A stretch of 64,000 nt of DNA from an uncultured Rhodospirillales bacterium. Lineage in GTDB: Bacteria; Pseudomonadota; Alphaproteobacteria; RF32; CAG-239. How positions within the stretch are numbered: the first letter of the stretch is position 1; each line of letters opens with the position of its first letter. Below, one piece after another: positions 28,834 through 38,300 of the stretch. The stretch covers positions 78,687-142,686 of the forward strand of contig CACWQT010000003.1 of NCBI GenBank assembly GCA_902763185.1. Reading direction: 5' to 3'. The position numbers were made by a program, and so were the translations under genes. The notes under the pieces are model-generated. The model saw only the letters and a program-made list of their open reading frames with translations, was not told where the DNA came from and searched no databases.

Positions 28834-30104
28834 TCAGCTTTCTTAGGTTTCTTTGTTTGCGGTGGCGGCATAAAATCAGTATGAGATTTATAGTTTTTAA
28901 TTTTGTTAAGAAGGGCATAATCCGGCACACCGTCTTGCGGAAGTTTCCATTTTTTCTGTAATTTTTTAACCGCAACGGCCGTTTTCGGACCAAATCTGCC
29001 GTCTTCTTTGAGGCCTGCTTTAATTGTTCTGTTGGCAAAATGTTGCACTTTAAGAATATCTTCATCGGTAAGTTTGTAGTTAGACTTCTCATAAATGGGC
29101 TGATACTTCTTATTTGTCGCGGTATAATCAGCCAAGGTAACAATTGCCAACGCATAATTAATAGAGCGATTCCATATCATAATCCGCCGGAAGTTACTAA
29201 GTGTAATATAAGCACGCCCACGCCTGCCATCAGGCAATATAATTCCTGCGGCGGCATTATTGGGAAGGTGTAATGCTTTTCCGTCCGCACCGATAACCCC
29301 GAGTTTTTTCCACTCTTCAACCGTTTTATATTTTTTTAAGCCGATGAGACTATAATCAAAATTCCATGGCAAAAGCACTTCTTCGCCCCACGGCTCATTG
29401 GGCTTCCACCCGAGTTTAGAAAGATAATTTGCCGCTGAGGCAATTGCATCACCGAAATTATCCCAAATATCAGCCACGCCGTCTCCGTCATAATCAACTG
29501 CATAAGCATTGTATGTTGATGGCATAAACTGGAAATGTCCCATAGCACCGGCCCAAGAACCTTTCATTTTATCACCATGCAAGTCGTATTTATCCATGAT
29601 TTTTAAGACGTTGTAGAGCTCTTGCTTAAAGAATTTAGCGCGCCTGTTTTTATAGCTGAGATTGGTTAATCCGTCTATTAAGTGGTGCTTACCTTTATTA
29701 TAACCGAAATGCGTTTCTACCCCCCAAAAAGCCACGAGATAATTAAGCGGCACACCGGTATTATCACTTAGTTTTTGATATTTTTTCTTTAATTCGGCAT
29801 AATGCTTGCGTGCTTTGCTGACTTTATCTGCGGTCACCAATCTGTTAATATAGACATCAGAAGTCAAAATAAATTCTGCTTGTTTGCGGTCAAATTTCTG
29901 AATAGCCTTAACCTCATGGAAGTAATCATTTTGATAAGCACGATTAATTGTTTTTTTAGAGATTCCCTTAGCAATCATCTCTTGTTTTAATGAACTGAGC
30001 CATTTATCCCAGTCTTTACGTTGCTGTTCCACACTTTTAAGCGCCCAAGCCGACGGTGCTAAAAGGCTGAAAATCATTGTCATAAATAAAATTTTTTTAA
30101 GCAT
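28830..30104 (-). CDS. Lytic murein transglycosylase, MltB family with peptidoglycan-binding domain
   Basis: A signal peptide (to PSAWA) leads a 424-residue periplasmic enzyme that cleaves glycan strands to 1,6-anhydro-muropeptides. The catalytic glutamate lies in FWGVETHFGYNKGKH. GAMGHFQFMPSTYNAYAVDY, DGDGVADIWDNFGDAIASAA and YLSKLGWKPNEPWG are MltB signatures. A C-terminal PG_binding_1 domain (AGLKEDGRFGPKTAVAVKKL) follows at about 350-405. The signal peptide has no lipobox, so it is a soluble (SltB-like) form. Confidence 0.93.
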   Translation of the reverse strand: MLKKILFMTMIFSLLAPSAWALKSVEQQRKDWDKWLSSLKQEMIAKGISKKTINRAYQNDYFHEVKAIQKFDRKQAEFILTSDVYINRLVTADKVSKARKHYAELKKKYQKLSDNTGVPLNYLVAFWGVETHFGYNKGKHHLIDGLTNLSYKNRRAKFFKQELYNVLKIMDKYDLHGDKMKGSWAGAMGHFQFMPSTYNAYAVDYDGDGVADIWDNFGDAIASAANYLSKLGWKPNEPWGEEVLLPWNFDYSLIGLKKYKTVEEWKKLGVIGADGKALHLPNNAAAGIILPDGRRGRAYITLSNFRRIMIWNRSINYALAIVTLADYTATNKKYQPIYEKSNYKLTDEDILKVQHFANRTIKAGLKEDGRFGPKTAVAVKKLQKKWKLPQDGVPDYALLNKIKNYKSHTDFMPPPQTKKPKKAD

Positions 30105-30225
30105 AGTATTTGCCTTATTTCTTAAACTGATACTCTACCATAAAACAAAAATCTTTACTTTCTCCTAACAAACAACGCTTGCCATGAAAAAAAATGTATG
30201 CTACAAAAATCATCAGGAGAACACC

Positions 30226-30684
30226 ATGGATATTAAAGCTTTTAAACAACAATTACCGGAAAAAAGAGCGATTTTAGGCATAGATTACGGCACAAAGCGC
30301 ATGGGTTTGGCTGTATCGGATTTATCTTTAATGATTGCCACTTCCTATAAAATTTTATATAGGAAAGAATTATCTCAAGATTTAGCTGAACTCAAAAAAA
30401 TAATAGCCGAAAAAGAAATCGGAGCCGTTGTCATGGGGCTTCCTTTGCAGATGAATGGGGTAGAGGGGGAAATTGCCGCTGAAGTACGCCGATTCGCAAC
30501 AGTATTAGAGAAAACTTTTGCTCTACCGATACTGCTTTGGGATGAACGCTTATCATCATCAGCTGTGGAGAATTTTTTAATTAAAGAAGTGGATTTATCG
30601 CGTAAAAAACGCGCCAAAGTATTGGATGCCTCTGCTGCTGCTTACATTTTACAAGGTGCTCTTGACGCTCTCAAATATGCCTAA
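30226..30684 (+). CDS. ruvX: Holliday-junction resolvase-like / pre-16S rRNA nuclease YqgF
   Basis: The 152-residue RNase H-fold protein shows GIDYGTKRMGLAVSDLS with the first catalytic aspartate, VVMGLPLQMNGVEGE, LWDERLSSSAVE and DASAAAYILQGALD with the last acidic residue. YqgF trims the 5' end of pre-16S rRNA in bacteria. The ATG at 30226 follows AGGAG by six bases; the more distal ATG has no such site. Confidence 0.93.
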   Translation: MDIKAFKQQLPEKRAILGIDYGTKRMGLAVSDLSLMIATSYKILYRKELSQDLAELKKIIAEKEIGAVVMGLPLQMNGVEGEIAAEVRRFATVLEKTFALPILLWDERLSSSAVENFLIKEVDLSRKKRAKVLDASAAAYILQGALDALKYA

Positions 30685-30692
30685 AATTTAGC

Positions 30693-30721
30693 TTGCCTAA
30701 AACCCAAAAATGTGGTATACT
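30693..30721 (+). promoter_or_regulatory. Sigma-70-type promoter for the small-paralogue cluster
   Basis: TTGCCT, 17-bp spacer, TATACT. The predicted transcription start near 30728 supports the ATG at 30756 over an upstream one. Confidence 0.72.
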
Positions 30722-30755
30722 ATTTAGGTATTCAGTCACAAAGGGAGCGCGCGTC

Positions 30756-31010
30756 ATGGATTTTAACTTTAACACATTTGAAGAGTTTATGAGCTTTGTC
30801 AAAACCGAAGGCAAAGATATTGATAGATGGTCTAAAGAGAAAATAAATAAGTTTAATAATCATGTATGGAAATTGCAGGAAAATCCGGAATTTAATGCCA
30901 AATATGAAGTATGGGTAGAGGATGTAATTGCCCATAAGCAAAGGAAAAGAGTTGAACTTTACGGCAAAGATGCAGTGATAACAAAGCCAGTAAAAACAAT
31001 GTCTAAATAA
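30756..31010 (+). CDS. Small conserved-pattern protein, paralogue A
   Basis: Unrecognised protein of 84 residues, soluble, Lys-rich and helical. FNTFEEFMSFVKTEGKDIDR, then WSKEKINKFNNHVWKLQENP and EFNAKYEVWVED share a pattern with the next two genes: EF-x-SF, a helix, then L...NPxF...Y..W. GGGAG precedes the ATG by eight bases. First gene of a three-gene cluster behind a strong promoter. Confidence 0.7.
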   Translation: MDFNFNTFEEFMSFVKTEGKDIDRWSKEKINKFNNHVWKLQENPEFNAKYEVWVEDVIAHKQRKRVELYGKDAVITKPVKTMSK

Positions 31011-31019
31011 GGGGGAGAC

Positions 31020-31427
31020 ATGTTTAATAAACTACTTAATTGGGCTGAGAAGCTGGTAAATTGGGTAGAAAAAGATAAAGAAAAGCAAGCCCAGAAGATA
31101 CGAGAGAAAAGAGCCGCTTATTTAGAAGAATGCCGTAAACAAGCCGAAGCAGAACAGCGCAAGGCATATAAGCAAGAAATAGAACGGCGTAAGGCTAATC
31201 GTATTCATCAATTAAGTAGCTATACTGATTTTAGCGAATTCAAAAGTTTTATAGAAAGCCCTCAATATAAAAGATTATCAGATGATGACCGCGACCTATT
31301 CCTAAAAAGGGCAAACGATTTAAGAAAACAAAATCCCCAATTTGCCAAAGACTACCAAGCATGGCAAAATGAAAAATCTAAAAAATTTTCAAATCAGATA
31401 AATAATCGGGATATACCAAGTATTTAG
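31020..31427 (+). CDS. Small conserved-pattern protein, paralogue B
   Basis: This 135-residue protein begins with an amphipathic helix (FNKLLNWAEKLVNWVEKDKE) and a charged coiled-coil (about 20-60). Its second half, DFSEFKSFIESPQYKRLSDD, then LRKQNPQFAKDYQAWQNEKS, repeats the pattern of the upstream gene. It starts 9 bp after that gene with GGGGGAG upstream. Function unknown. Confidence 0.7.
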   Translation: MFNKLLNWAEKLVNWVEKDKEKQAQKIREKRAAYLEECRKQAEAEQRKAYKQEIERRKANRIHQLSSYTDFSEFKSFIESPQYKRLSDDDRDLFLKRANDLRKQNPQFAKDYQAWQNEKSKKFSNQINNRDIPSI

Positions 31428-31509
31428 ATTAGTTTTATTTTCAACTAAAGTAGAATTGAATCCTCTACAATATAAGCATATCTCTCTTGTGCTACAAGGA
31501 GGGGAGAAT

Positions 31510-31923
31510 ATGTCAGAAAAATCATATCAAGAGTTCAAAACCGTTATGGAAATGGTCTATGTGGTGCAAAGGGCCTATTTTGCGTATCCGCGGTGGGCAA
31601 TCAATCAAATTGAAGAGTTTGAGCAAAAGTTTGCCGCCAATTTGCTAGAATGCTATAAAAATCGCCGTTTTTGTAAAGAATACGCCGCCTATGAACAAGC
31701 CGTTGCCCTAAAGCATCACTTGAAATCCCCACAAACCGCAACCGAAAAACGGTTAGTCAAAATCTTAAAGGAGTTGGAACTGATAAATCTTGCCTGCCAA
31801 CCTTATCACTTAGATAATAAAGAAATTTACCGAAAACAAGCCGATACCCGCTTAAAATACGAAAAGAGATTAAAAGACAATCAAAACAATTGTCATCAAG
31901 CAAGCGAAAAATGGACAAGATAA
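31510..31923 (+). CDS. Small conserved-pattern protein, paralogue C
   Basis: 137 residues, helical. SYQEFKTVMEMVYVVQRAYF and NRRFCKEYAAYEQAVALKHH echo the EF...(N)xxF...Y.AY pattern of the two upstream genes, more weakly. The ATG at 31510 follows AGGAGG. Function unknown; the cluster ends here before a hairpin. Confidence 0.65.
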   Translation: MSEKSYQEFKTVMEMVYVVQRAYFAYPRWAINQIEEFEQKFAANLLECYKNRRFCKEYAAYEQAVALKHHLKSPQTATEKRLVKILKELELINLACQPYHLDNKEIYRKQADTRLKYEKRLKDNQNNCHQASEKWTR

Positions 31924-31932
31924 GCAATCAAT

Positions 31933-31954
31933 AAAAAAAGGAGCAAATTGCTCC
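31933..31954 (-). terminator. Terminator of ileS (minus strand)
   Basis: GGAGC-N5-GCTCC stem followed on the minus strand by seven T. It may also end the plus-strand small-paralogue transcript, though without a good T run in that direction. Confidence 0.7.
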
Positions 31955-31999
31955 CTTAAATTTTAGGAAGATACATCTTGCACAGTGTCATCCCAAACG

Positions 32000-32056
32000 C
32001 GTCATCCTGAACTTGTTTCAGGATCTAATGAGATGTTGAAAGAAATTCGCATGACG
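32000..32056. repeat. Dispersed hairpin repeat, two facing units
   Basis: A 57-bp element bounded by CGTCAT and ATGACG. The left unit contains ATCCTGAA-CTTG-TTCAGGAT-type pairing arms; the right half read on the other strand is a diverged copy of the same 27-nt unit. It sits 8 bp beyond the ileS stop codon. A related unit lies at 52397. Confidence 0.75.
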
Positions 32057-32063
32057 AAATAAG

Positions 32064-35000
32064 TCAAGCCGCTTTGACAACATCAAATTTCACTTCGGCA
32101 CCGCCCAGTTCATCAACCGTCGGTTCAGAAATGCTGTTTGTTTCGGCAATCTCAAGCGCCAAAACTTGCTCTTTGATGTAATCGGCATATTCCATAATTG
32201 CAGTCTTAACTTTGCTGTTATCTGAAGAATACGCGAGCTTGATTCTGTCTGAAATATCAAAATCCTTGGTCTTGCGGAGAGCTTGAATCATACGAACAAA
32301 GTCGCGCGCAATACCCTCTTTTTCCAAGTTTTCATCAATTTCGGTATCCAAAATCACCACAGCCGTATTATCCGGCAAAGCCTGACCGCTCATACCGTCA
32401 TTGATGACAAGACGAAGCTCATATTCTTCGGCAAACAAGGTCTGTCCGGCAATAGCAAGAGTGCCGTCTGCATTTTGGCTCCACTCGTTTGTTTTTGACT
32501 TAGCCATAATGTCTTTCATAAACGCACCCAAACGCTTACCGATAAGCGGCGTCTTGAGGTAGAGGAATCTTCCCGCCACATCGGCAATATCAGACTTTAA
32601 CACAATCTCTTTAACGTTAACCTCATCTTTTAACGCCTCGGCAAAGTCTTTAAGCGTTTCCGCCTTATCACCGGCAACAATCATAGATTTCAACGGCAAA
32701 CGGTTGCGGAGCTTATGTTCTTCACGGATAGCTTTGGCAACTGAAGAAATCGCACGCACCATATCCATTTGCTCAATTAATTTGGCATTATCGGTAATCG
32801 TGCTCAAATTCGGCACATCAGCCAAATGAACCGATTCTTCACCGGTCAATCCTTTATAAACGAACTCGCTCATAAACGGCATTAACGGTGCAGCAATCTT
32901 CGCTACATTAATAAGAACGGTATAGAGGGTGTTAAAGGCGCTCAAATCTTCACCGTCCCAGAAACGTGCACGAGAACGACGAATATACCAGTTATTCAAA
33001 ATCTCTAAGAAATCCTCAACCGCGGCACACGCACGAGCAATCTCATAGCTTTCCATATCAGCCTTAACGCTTACTGCTAAGGCCTTTAACTTCGCTAAGA
33101 TGTAGCTATCCAAAACATCATTTGATTGAGCAATCTCTTGGGCTTTAATCCCTTCGGCATTGGCATAAAGGGTGAAGAAATAATATGCATTCCAGAACGG
33201 AATAAGTGCTTTTCTTGCCGCTTTAGCAATTTCTTTACCTTCTTTATCAACCGCCACGTTGCCGCCTTTAAGGACAGGGGATGAAATCAAGAACCAACGG
33301 AGTGCATCCGAACCGATTGTTTCCAATATATCATTCGGATCCGGATAGTTTTTCAAACGTTTAGAGAGCTTTTGCCCGCCTTCAGCCATCAAAAGTCCGG
33401 TGCAGATACAGTTCTTAAATGCCGGCTTGTTATGAAGAGCCGTAGAAAGCACTGTCAATGTATAGAACCAACCGCGGGTTTGGTCAATTGCTTCCACAAT
33501 AAAGTCAGCCGGAAAATGATTTTCGAACCACTCTTTGTTCTCAAACGGATAGTGGATTTGCGCATAAGGCATTGAGCCCGATTCAAACCAACAGTCAAAT
33601 ACGTCAGATACACGACGCATCATTGTTTGACCTGAAGCATCATCAGGGTTCGGATAAACCACATCGTCAATATAAGGCTTGTGGAGATTGGTTACTTCAA
33701 CACCGGTCTTTGCCTTAATTTCCTCTAAAGAGCCGAACACATCAACCCTCGGGAACTTCGGATTATCTGACTTCCATACCGGAATTGGCGTTCCCCAAAA
33801 GCGGTTACGTGAAATTGACCAGTCACGAGCACCTTCAAGCCATTTACCGAAACGCCCGTCTTTAATATGCCCCGGAATCCAGTTGATTTCTTGGTTGTTC
33901 TTAACCATTTCATCGCGGAAATCCGTTACTTTTACAAACCAAGAACTCATTGCTTTATAAATAAGCGGGGTATCCGTGCGCCAACAATAAGGATAAGTGT
34001 GTGTATATTGCTCCTTTTTAACCAACAGATGATTTTCTTTAAGCCATTGCATAATCGGCTCATTGGTATCAAACACCTGCTGTCCGGCGTAATCTGTTAC
34101 CTCTGCGGTGAATTTACCGGCTTCATCAACCGGACAAACCACAGGGAAGTTCTCATCATAAGTCCTGCAAACTTCAAAGTCGTCTTGACCAAAGCCCGGT
34201 GCAATGTGAACCACGCCTGTTCCGTCTTCGGTAGAAACAAACTCACCGGATAAAACCTTAAAGCACCCTTTCTCTTTTAAATGCTTAAAATAAGGGAACA
34301 TCGGTTCATAGCTTAAGCCCAACAAATCAGAACCTTTAATGGTTTTAACTTGGGTGGCATTCTCAAGTTGCTTTTTATAACTGCCAAGACGTGCCACGGC
34401 AATAATATATTCCTGCCCGTTTTCACTCATTACCGCATAGTCAATGTCTTTACCGACCGCAAGCATTAAGTTAGAGGGTAAAGTCCACGGAGTGGTTGTC
34501 CAAACAAGGATTTTTTGTCCGGTTTCAAGCGTAAACATTACTGTTATGGCATTATCCGTTTTATCCCGATAGCCGAGATTTACTTCAAAGTTAGAAAGCG
34601 GTGTTTCGGCAGCCCAAGAATATGGCAATACGCGATAATCTTCATAAACCAAGCCTTTATCATAAAGCTCTTTGAAGTTATGGATAACGCTTTCCATAAA
34701 CGAAAGGTTCATCGTCTTATAATCATGGCTAAAATCAACCCAACGACCGATACGCTTAAACATATCTACCCAAATGCCGGAATATTTCAAAACGTCCGTG
34801 CGGCAAAAGTCATTAAATTTTTCTACGCCATAAGCTTCAATTTGCTTTCTGCCCGAAACATTAAGTTGTTTCTCAGCAGACATTTCTGCCGGCAAACCGT
34901 GACAATCCCAGCCCAAACGACGTTCAACTTTTTTACCGTTCATAGTCTGAAAACGCGCTACGGCATCTTTGACATAGCTTACCATAATATGCCCATAGTG

Positions 35001-35180
35001 CGGGGTTCCGTTAGCAAACGGCGGTCCGTCATAAAATACAAATTCTGCCGCATTATCGCGGTTATGCACAGACTTTTCAAAAGTTTTATCTTCTTCCCAA
35101 AAGTTTAAGATATTTTTTTCCATTTCAGGAAAGTTGATTTTGGCATTTAATTCTGGGTAATATTTCTTTTTTTCGGTCAT
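32064..35180 (-). CDS. ileS: Isoleucyl-tRNA synthetase (type 2-like)
   Basis: The 1038-residue class I synthetase shows the HIGH motif as GTPHYGHIMVSYVKDAV and the KMSKS motif as GQKLSKRLKNYPDPNDIL. WTTTPWTLPSNLMLAVG and VVHIAPGFGQDDFEVC mark the CP1 editing domain. The HYGH form, KLSKR form and length over 1000 residues fit the IleRS2 class, which is shared with eukaryotic cytosolic enzymes and generally tolerates mupirocin. An anticodon-binding domain occupies about 690-850. It has its own promoter and terminator. Confidence 0.95.
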   Translation of the reverse strand: MTEKKKYYPELNAKINFPEMEKNILNFWEEDKTFEKSVHNRDNAAEFVFYDGPPFANGTPHYGHIMVSYVKDAVARFQTMNGKKVERRLGWDCHGLPAEMSAEKQLNVSGRKQIEAYGVEKFNDFCRTDVLKYSGIWVDMFKRIGRWVDFSHDYKTMNLSFMESVIHNFKELYDKGLVYEDYRVLPYSWAAETPLSNFEVNLGYRDKTDNAITVMFTLETGQKILVWTTTPWTLPSNLMLAVGKDIDYAVMSENGQEYIIAVARLGSYKKQLENATQVKTIKGSDLLGLSYEPMFPYFKHLKEKGCFKVLSGEFVSTEDGTGVVHIAPGFGQDDFEVCRTYDENFPVVCPVDEAGKFTAEVTDYAGQQVFDTNEPIMQWLKENHLLVKKEQYTHTYPYCWRTDTPLIYKAMSSWFVKVTDFRDEMVKNNQEINWIPGHIKDGRFGKWLEGARDWSISRNRFWGTPIPVWKSDNPKFPRVDVFGSLEEIKAKTGVEVTNLHKPYIDDVVYPNPDDASGQTMMRRVSDVFDCWFESGSMPYAQIHYPFENKEWFENHFPADFIVEAIDQTRGWFYTLTVLSTALHNKPAFKNCICTGLLMAEGGQKLSKRLKNYPDPNDILETIGSDALRWFLISSPVLKGGNVAVDKEGKEIAKAARKALIPFWNAYYFFTLYANAEGIKAQEIAQSNDVLDSYILAKLKALAVSVKADMESYEIARACAAVEDFLEILNNWYIRRSRARFWDGEDLSAFNTLYTVLINVAKIAAPLMPFMSEFVYKGLTGEESVHLADVPNLSTITDNAKLIEQMDMVRAISSVAKAIREEHKLRNRLPLKSMIVAGDKAETLKDFAEALKDEVNVKEIVLKSDIADVAGRFLYLKTPLIGKRLGAFMKDIMAKSKTNEWSQNADGTLAIAGQTLFAEEYELRLVINDGMSGQALPDNTAVVILDTEIDENLEKEGIARDFVRMIQALRKTKDFDISDRIKLAYSSDNSKVKTAIMEYADYIKEQVLALEIAETNSISEPTVDELGGAEVKFDVVKAA

Positions 35181-35212
35181 CTTAAAAATCCTAAAATAAA
35201 CAAACTTCAGAC

Positions 35213-35241
35213 ACTTTAGCCATAAAAACTTACAAAATCAA
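35213..35241 (-). promoter_or_regulatory. Possible sigma-70-type promoter for ileS
   Basis: On the minus strand TTGATT, 17-bp spacer, TAAAGT, about 33 bp before the start codon. Confidence 0.45.
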
Positions 35242-35323
35242 GTTGATTTTAAAAAAATGCCGGAATCTTAACTTATTTTTTAAACATTTGGCTCTAAAAT
35301 GACAGAAAATAGAGCAGGTGAAA

Positions 35324-38300
35324 ATGAAACTGTTTGGTAAATATATGAAAATAAATAAAAAAATATACACCTTGTTAGCAGCATTAATGTTGTTACCAAT
35401 AGCTGATGTTTACGCCGCCGGCGGAAAAATTACCGCCGCACAGGCATTTTATACGCTTGCACATAATAATAATGTTCAAAAAATCAATGAATTACAGAAT
35501 CGCGGTTATTCTTTAGAAAGCACAGATGGCAGAGGATATAATCCTGTCTGTAAAGCAATTATGAATCAAGACAGGAATGCCTATCGGATATTAGTATCTC
35601 AAGGTGCTAATCGTTCTCCGAATTGCTTAAAACGCATACCGGAAGATACATATCGGCGTTTCTTTGGGATAAGACCAAATCAAACTGCCGTTGCTGCATC
35701 AGAGGATGGTACAGCATCTAAATTGAAGGATATTCCGACATGGGTGGCGGCCAGTGCTTTAACCGCTGGCGCCGTGGCAACAGCATATGCGTTGCGCGGT
35801 ACAACCGGTAAAGGAGGTGGTTCACCTGGTCCTGGACCTATACCACCAACGCCGACAACCTGCCCGAATGGTACTTATGATGTCAAAACCAAAAAATGTA
35901 TATGTAATGAGGGGTATTATCACTATGGAGATGATACAGCTTGTTATTTACCGGTTGCAAATTGTGAAAGTCAAACCAAGAGTATTTGTAATGCGTGCGT
36001 AACCGGATACATACTGTTTAATAACGTTTGCTATATCAAAATACCTAATTGTGCTGTTCAATCAGCAGATAAATGTTCTCAGTGTGAGACAGGGTATGGC
36101 CTACATGGCGGAGATGGATCGGCTTGCTATCATGATATAGATAACTGCGTAACTCAAGAATTAAATAAGTGCACACAATGTGTTGCAGGGTATGATACTT
36201 ATGGTGATCCTTCCAAAATGCAATGTTACAAAAAGATAGAACATTGCTTAAATCAAGTTCAAACAGCATGTATGCAATGTGAAGCAGGATATGATACCTA
36301 TGGCGATATCACGGCATCACATTGTTATCCTAGCAATCCTTGTACCGCGTATGCCAATACAGTTCCAACCATTATAGATGGCGAGGTTGAGTGTATTTGT
36401 AATATTAATAAAGGATATGCCGGTGATAAAGAAAATTGCCAACTTGCAGAAGAAGGAGAGTATGAAGAAGGAGACGGCAATCGCGAAAAATGGGATAATC
36501 TCAACGAACTATATTGCAATTCACATGGCAAATATATGGGAAATGGCATTTGTCAATGTTATACTAGTCGCGGTTATGCCGGTAAAAACAGTAATTGTAA
36601 GGTAGATGAATGTTGCACATCATGCATTGAACCGACGTATATTCAAGATCAAAATAACGGATTATGTTACATAAATTTGTATTGTTCGGATCATAAAGTG
36701 CAAAGAGGTAATACTTGTGTGTGTGAAACGGGATATATTGCATATAACGACGGTTGTTATATAGATTTGAAATGCGAACAAGAATCAATTCATACATATC
36801 AGCAAGGCAATCAGTGTGTATGTAAGCCAAATTATGATGAAAATTGCGAGCAGTGCTTAGAAGGTTATGAGATGGACGCTCGTGGAAATTGTAATGCAAT
36901 AGAGCCTGTATGTCCTGAAAATTGGACAGGTAAAGAATGTAATATATGTCCGGTGGAATTTCTATTATCAAGTGATAGCTTACATTGCGGACCGGAATGC
37001 GCCATAAATCGTGCTCCAAGAAGCGAAAATGATGAAAATTGTAGTCTTTGCGGTGCAGGATATGACAAAGATAGAAACGGATTGTGCATTGTTACAGAGT
37101 GCTCTTCAGGAAGAGAAGGATATGTCAAGGATGACGAAGGAAATTGTGTTTGTGACGAAGCTAATGGATATGCCATGACAAGATTAGGCATCTGTGAGAA
37201 GAAGGGGCAACCGATAGTTGGCGTTTCAGATAGGAATATCAATAACGATACATTTACAATAACACATAATGGTGCGGATGACCCTATTTTCCGTGATGTC
37301 TATGGTATGAAACCGGTAGAATCAGAAGATGCCGAAGGCAATAAAACATATTATGAAAATGTATATAATGCCTTAACATCACCAAGCGACGCCACAGCAG
37401 AAGCAGAAAGCCAAACCGCTACAATAAGAATAAATAATATGAACACGGGTGCTAACACGGTATATGGTATTTATCAACCCAATGCGATATATAATTCTGC
37501 CGTTATTAATAGAACCATTAAAGATGCAACAGCTACCGGTAATATTATCATAAATGATACACACACATTATCGTATATATATGGCTTGTATAACACGGGT
37601 GAAACGGAAGATGAGGTATCAAAAGATATTTATAATGCTTTTGCATTTGGCTCTGGCGAAGGCAGTGCCGCATCACCGACTAATAATCAGGCAATAGGTA
37701 ATATTACCGTAACAAAAGATGAAGAGAGTAAAGGTCGTATTGTTGGTATTCATGGTGTAAGTAATATTTTTAATGCATATGCCAATACCACAGATGGTGC
37801 TGCGGCAAATGCTGATGCTCAAGGTTCGATAGTATTGACTAATAAAGGTGAGGGAGATGTAATCGGTATTGAGGGAACAAGCAATAAGGCAAAAATAAAT
37901 AATGCCTTAACCTATATGGATTCTGCAGTTTCAAAAACGATTTCCGAAGGAAACATAAAAATTGCCGGAACAGATGATGTATATGGAATATCAGCCAAAG
38001 GAACAGTAGCTAATAGTGAAACACAATTTAGCAAAAGTTTCATATTACAAGAAGAATTTCGTTCCACCGGTGCCATAGATGCAACAACCGAAAAAACAAC
38101 GAGCAAGGGCTATGGTATATATGTAACAGGGGAAAATGTAGCCGCCGATGTATATAATGCTTTAGGTTATCAAAGCACAGGTATTATTACGGTAACCAAT
38201 AACAATGGCGGAAGTGCATATGGTATATGGAACGGTATAGCAACCTATATCGGGGATGAAGGGCAAAAATACTATAATAATACTTACAATGCTTTTCGGT

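Noticed and set aside
32000..32056. Repeat at 32.0 kb as another WYL operator, since it contains CGTCA and TGACG words
   Set aside because: The words are about 45 bp apart, not 5, and belong to the ends of a dispersed hairpin element.
36564..37019. Antisense ORF inside the autotransporter gene
   Set aside because: It is a complement-strand shadow of cysteine-rich repeats, without a start signal or recognisable protein.
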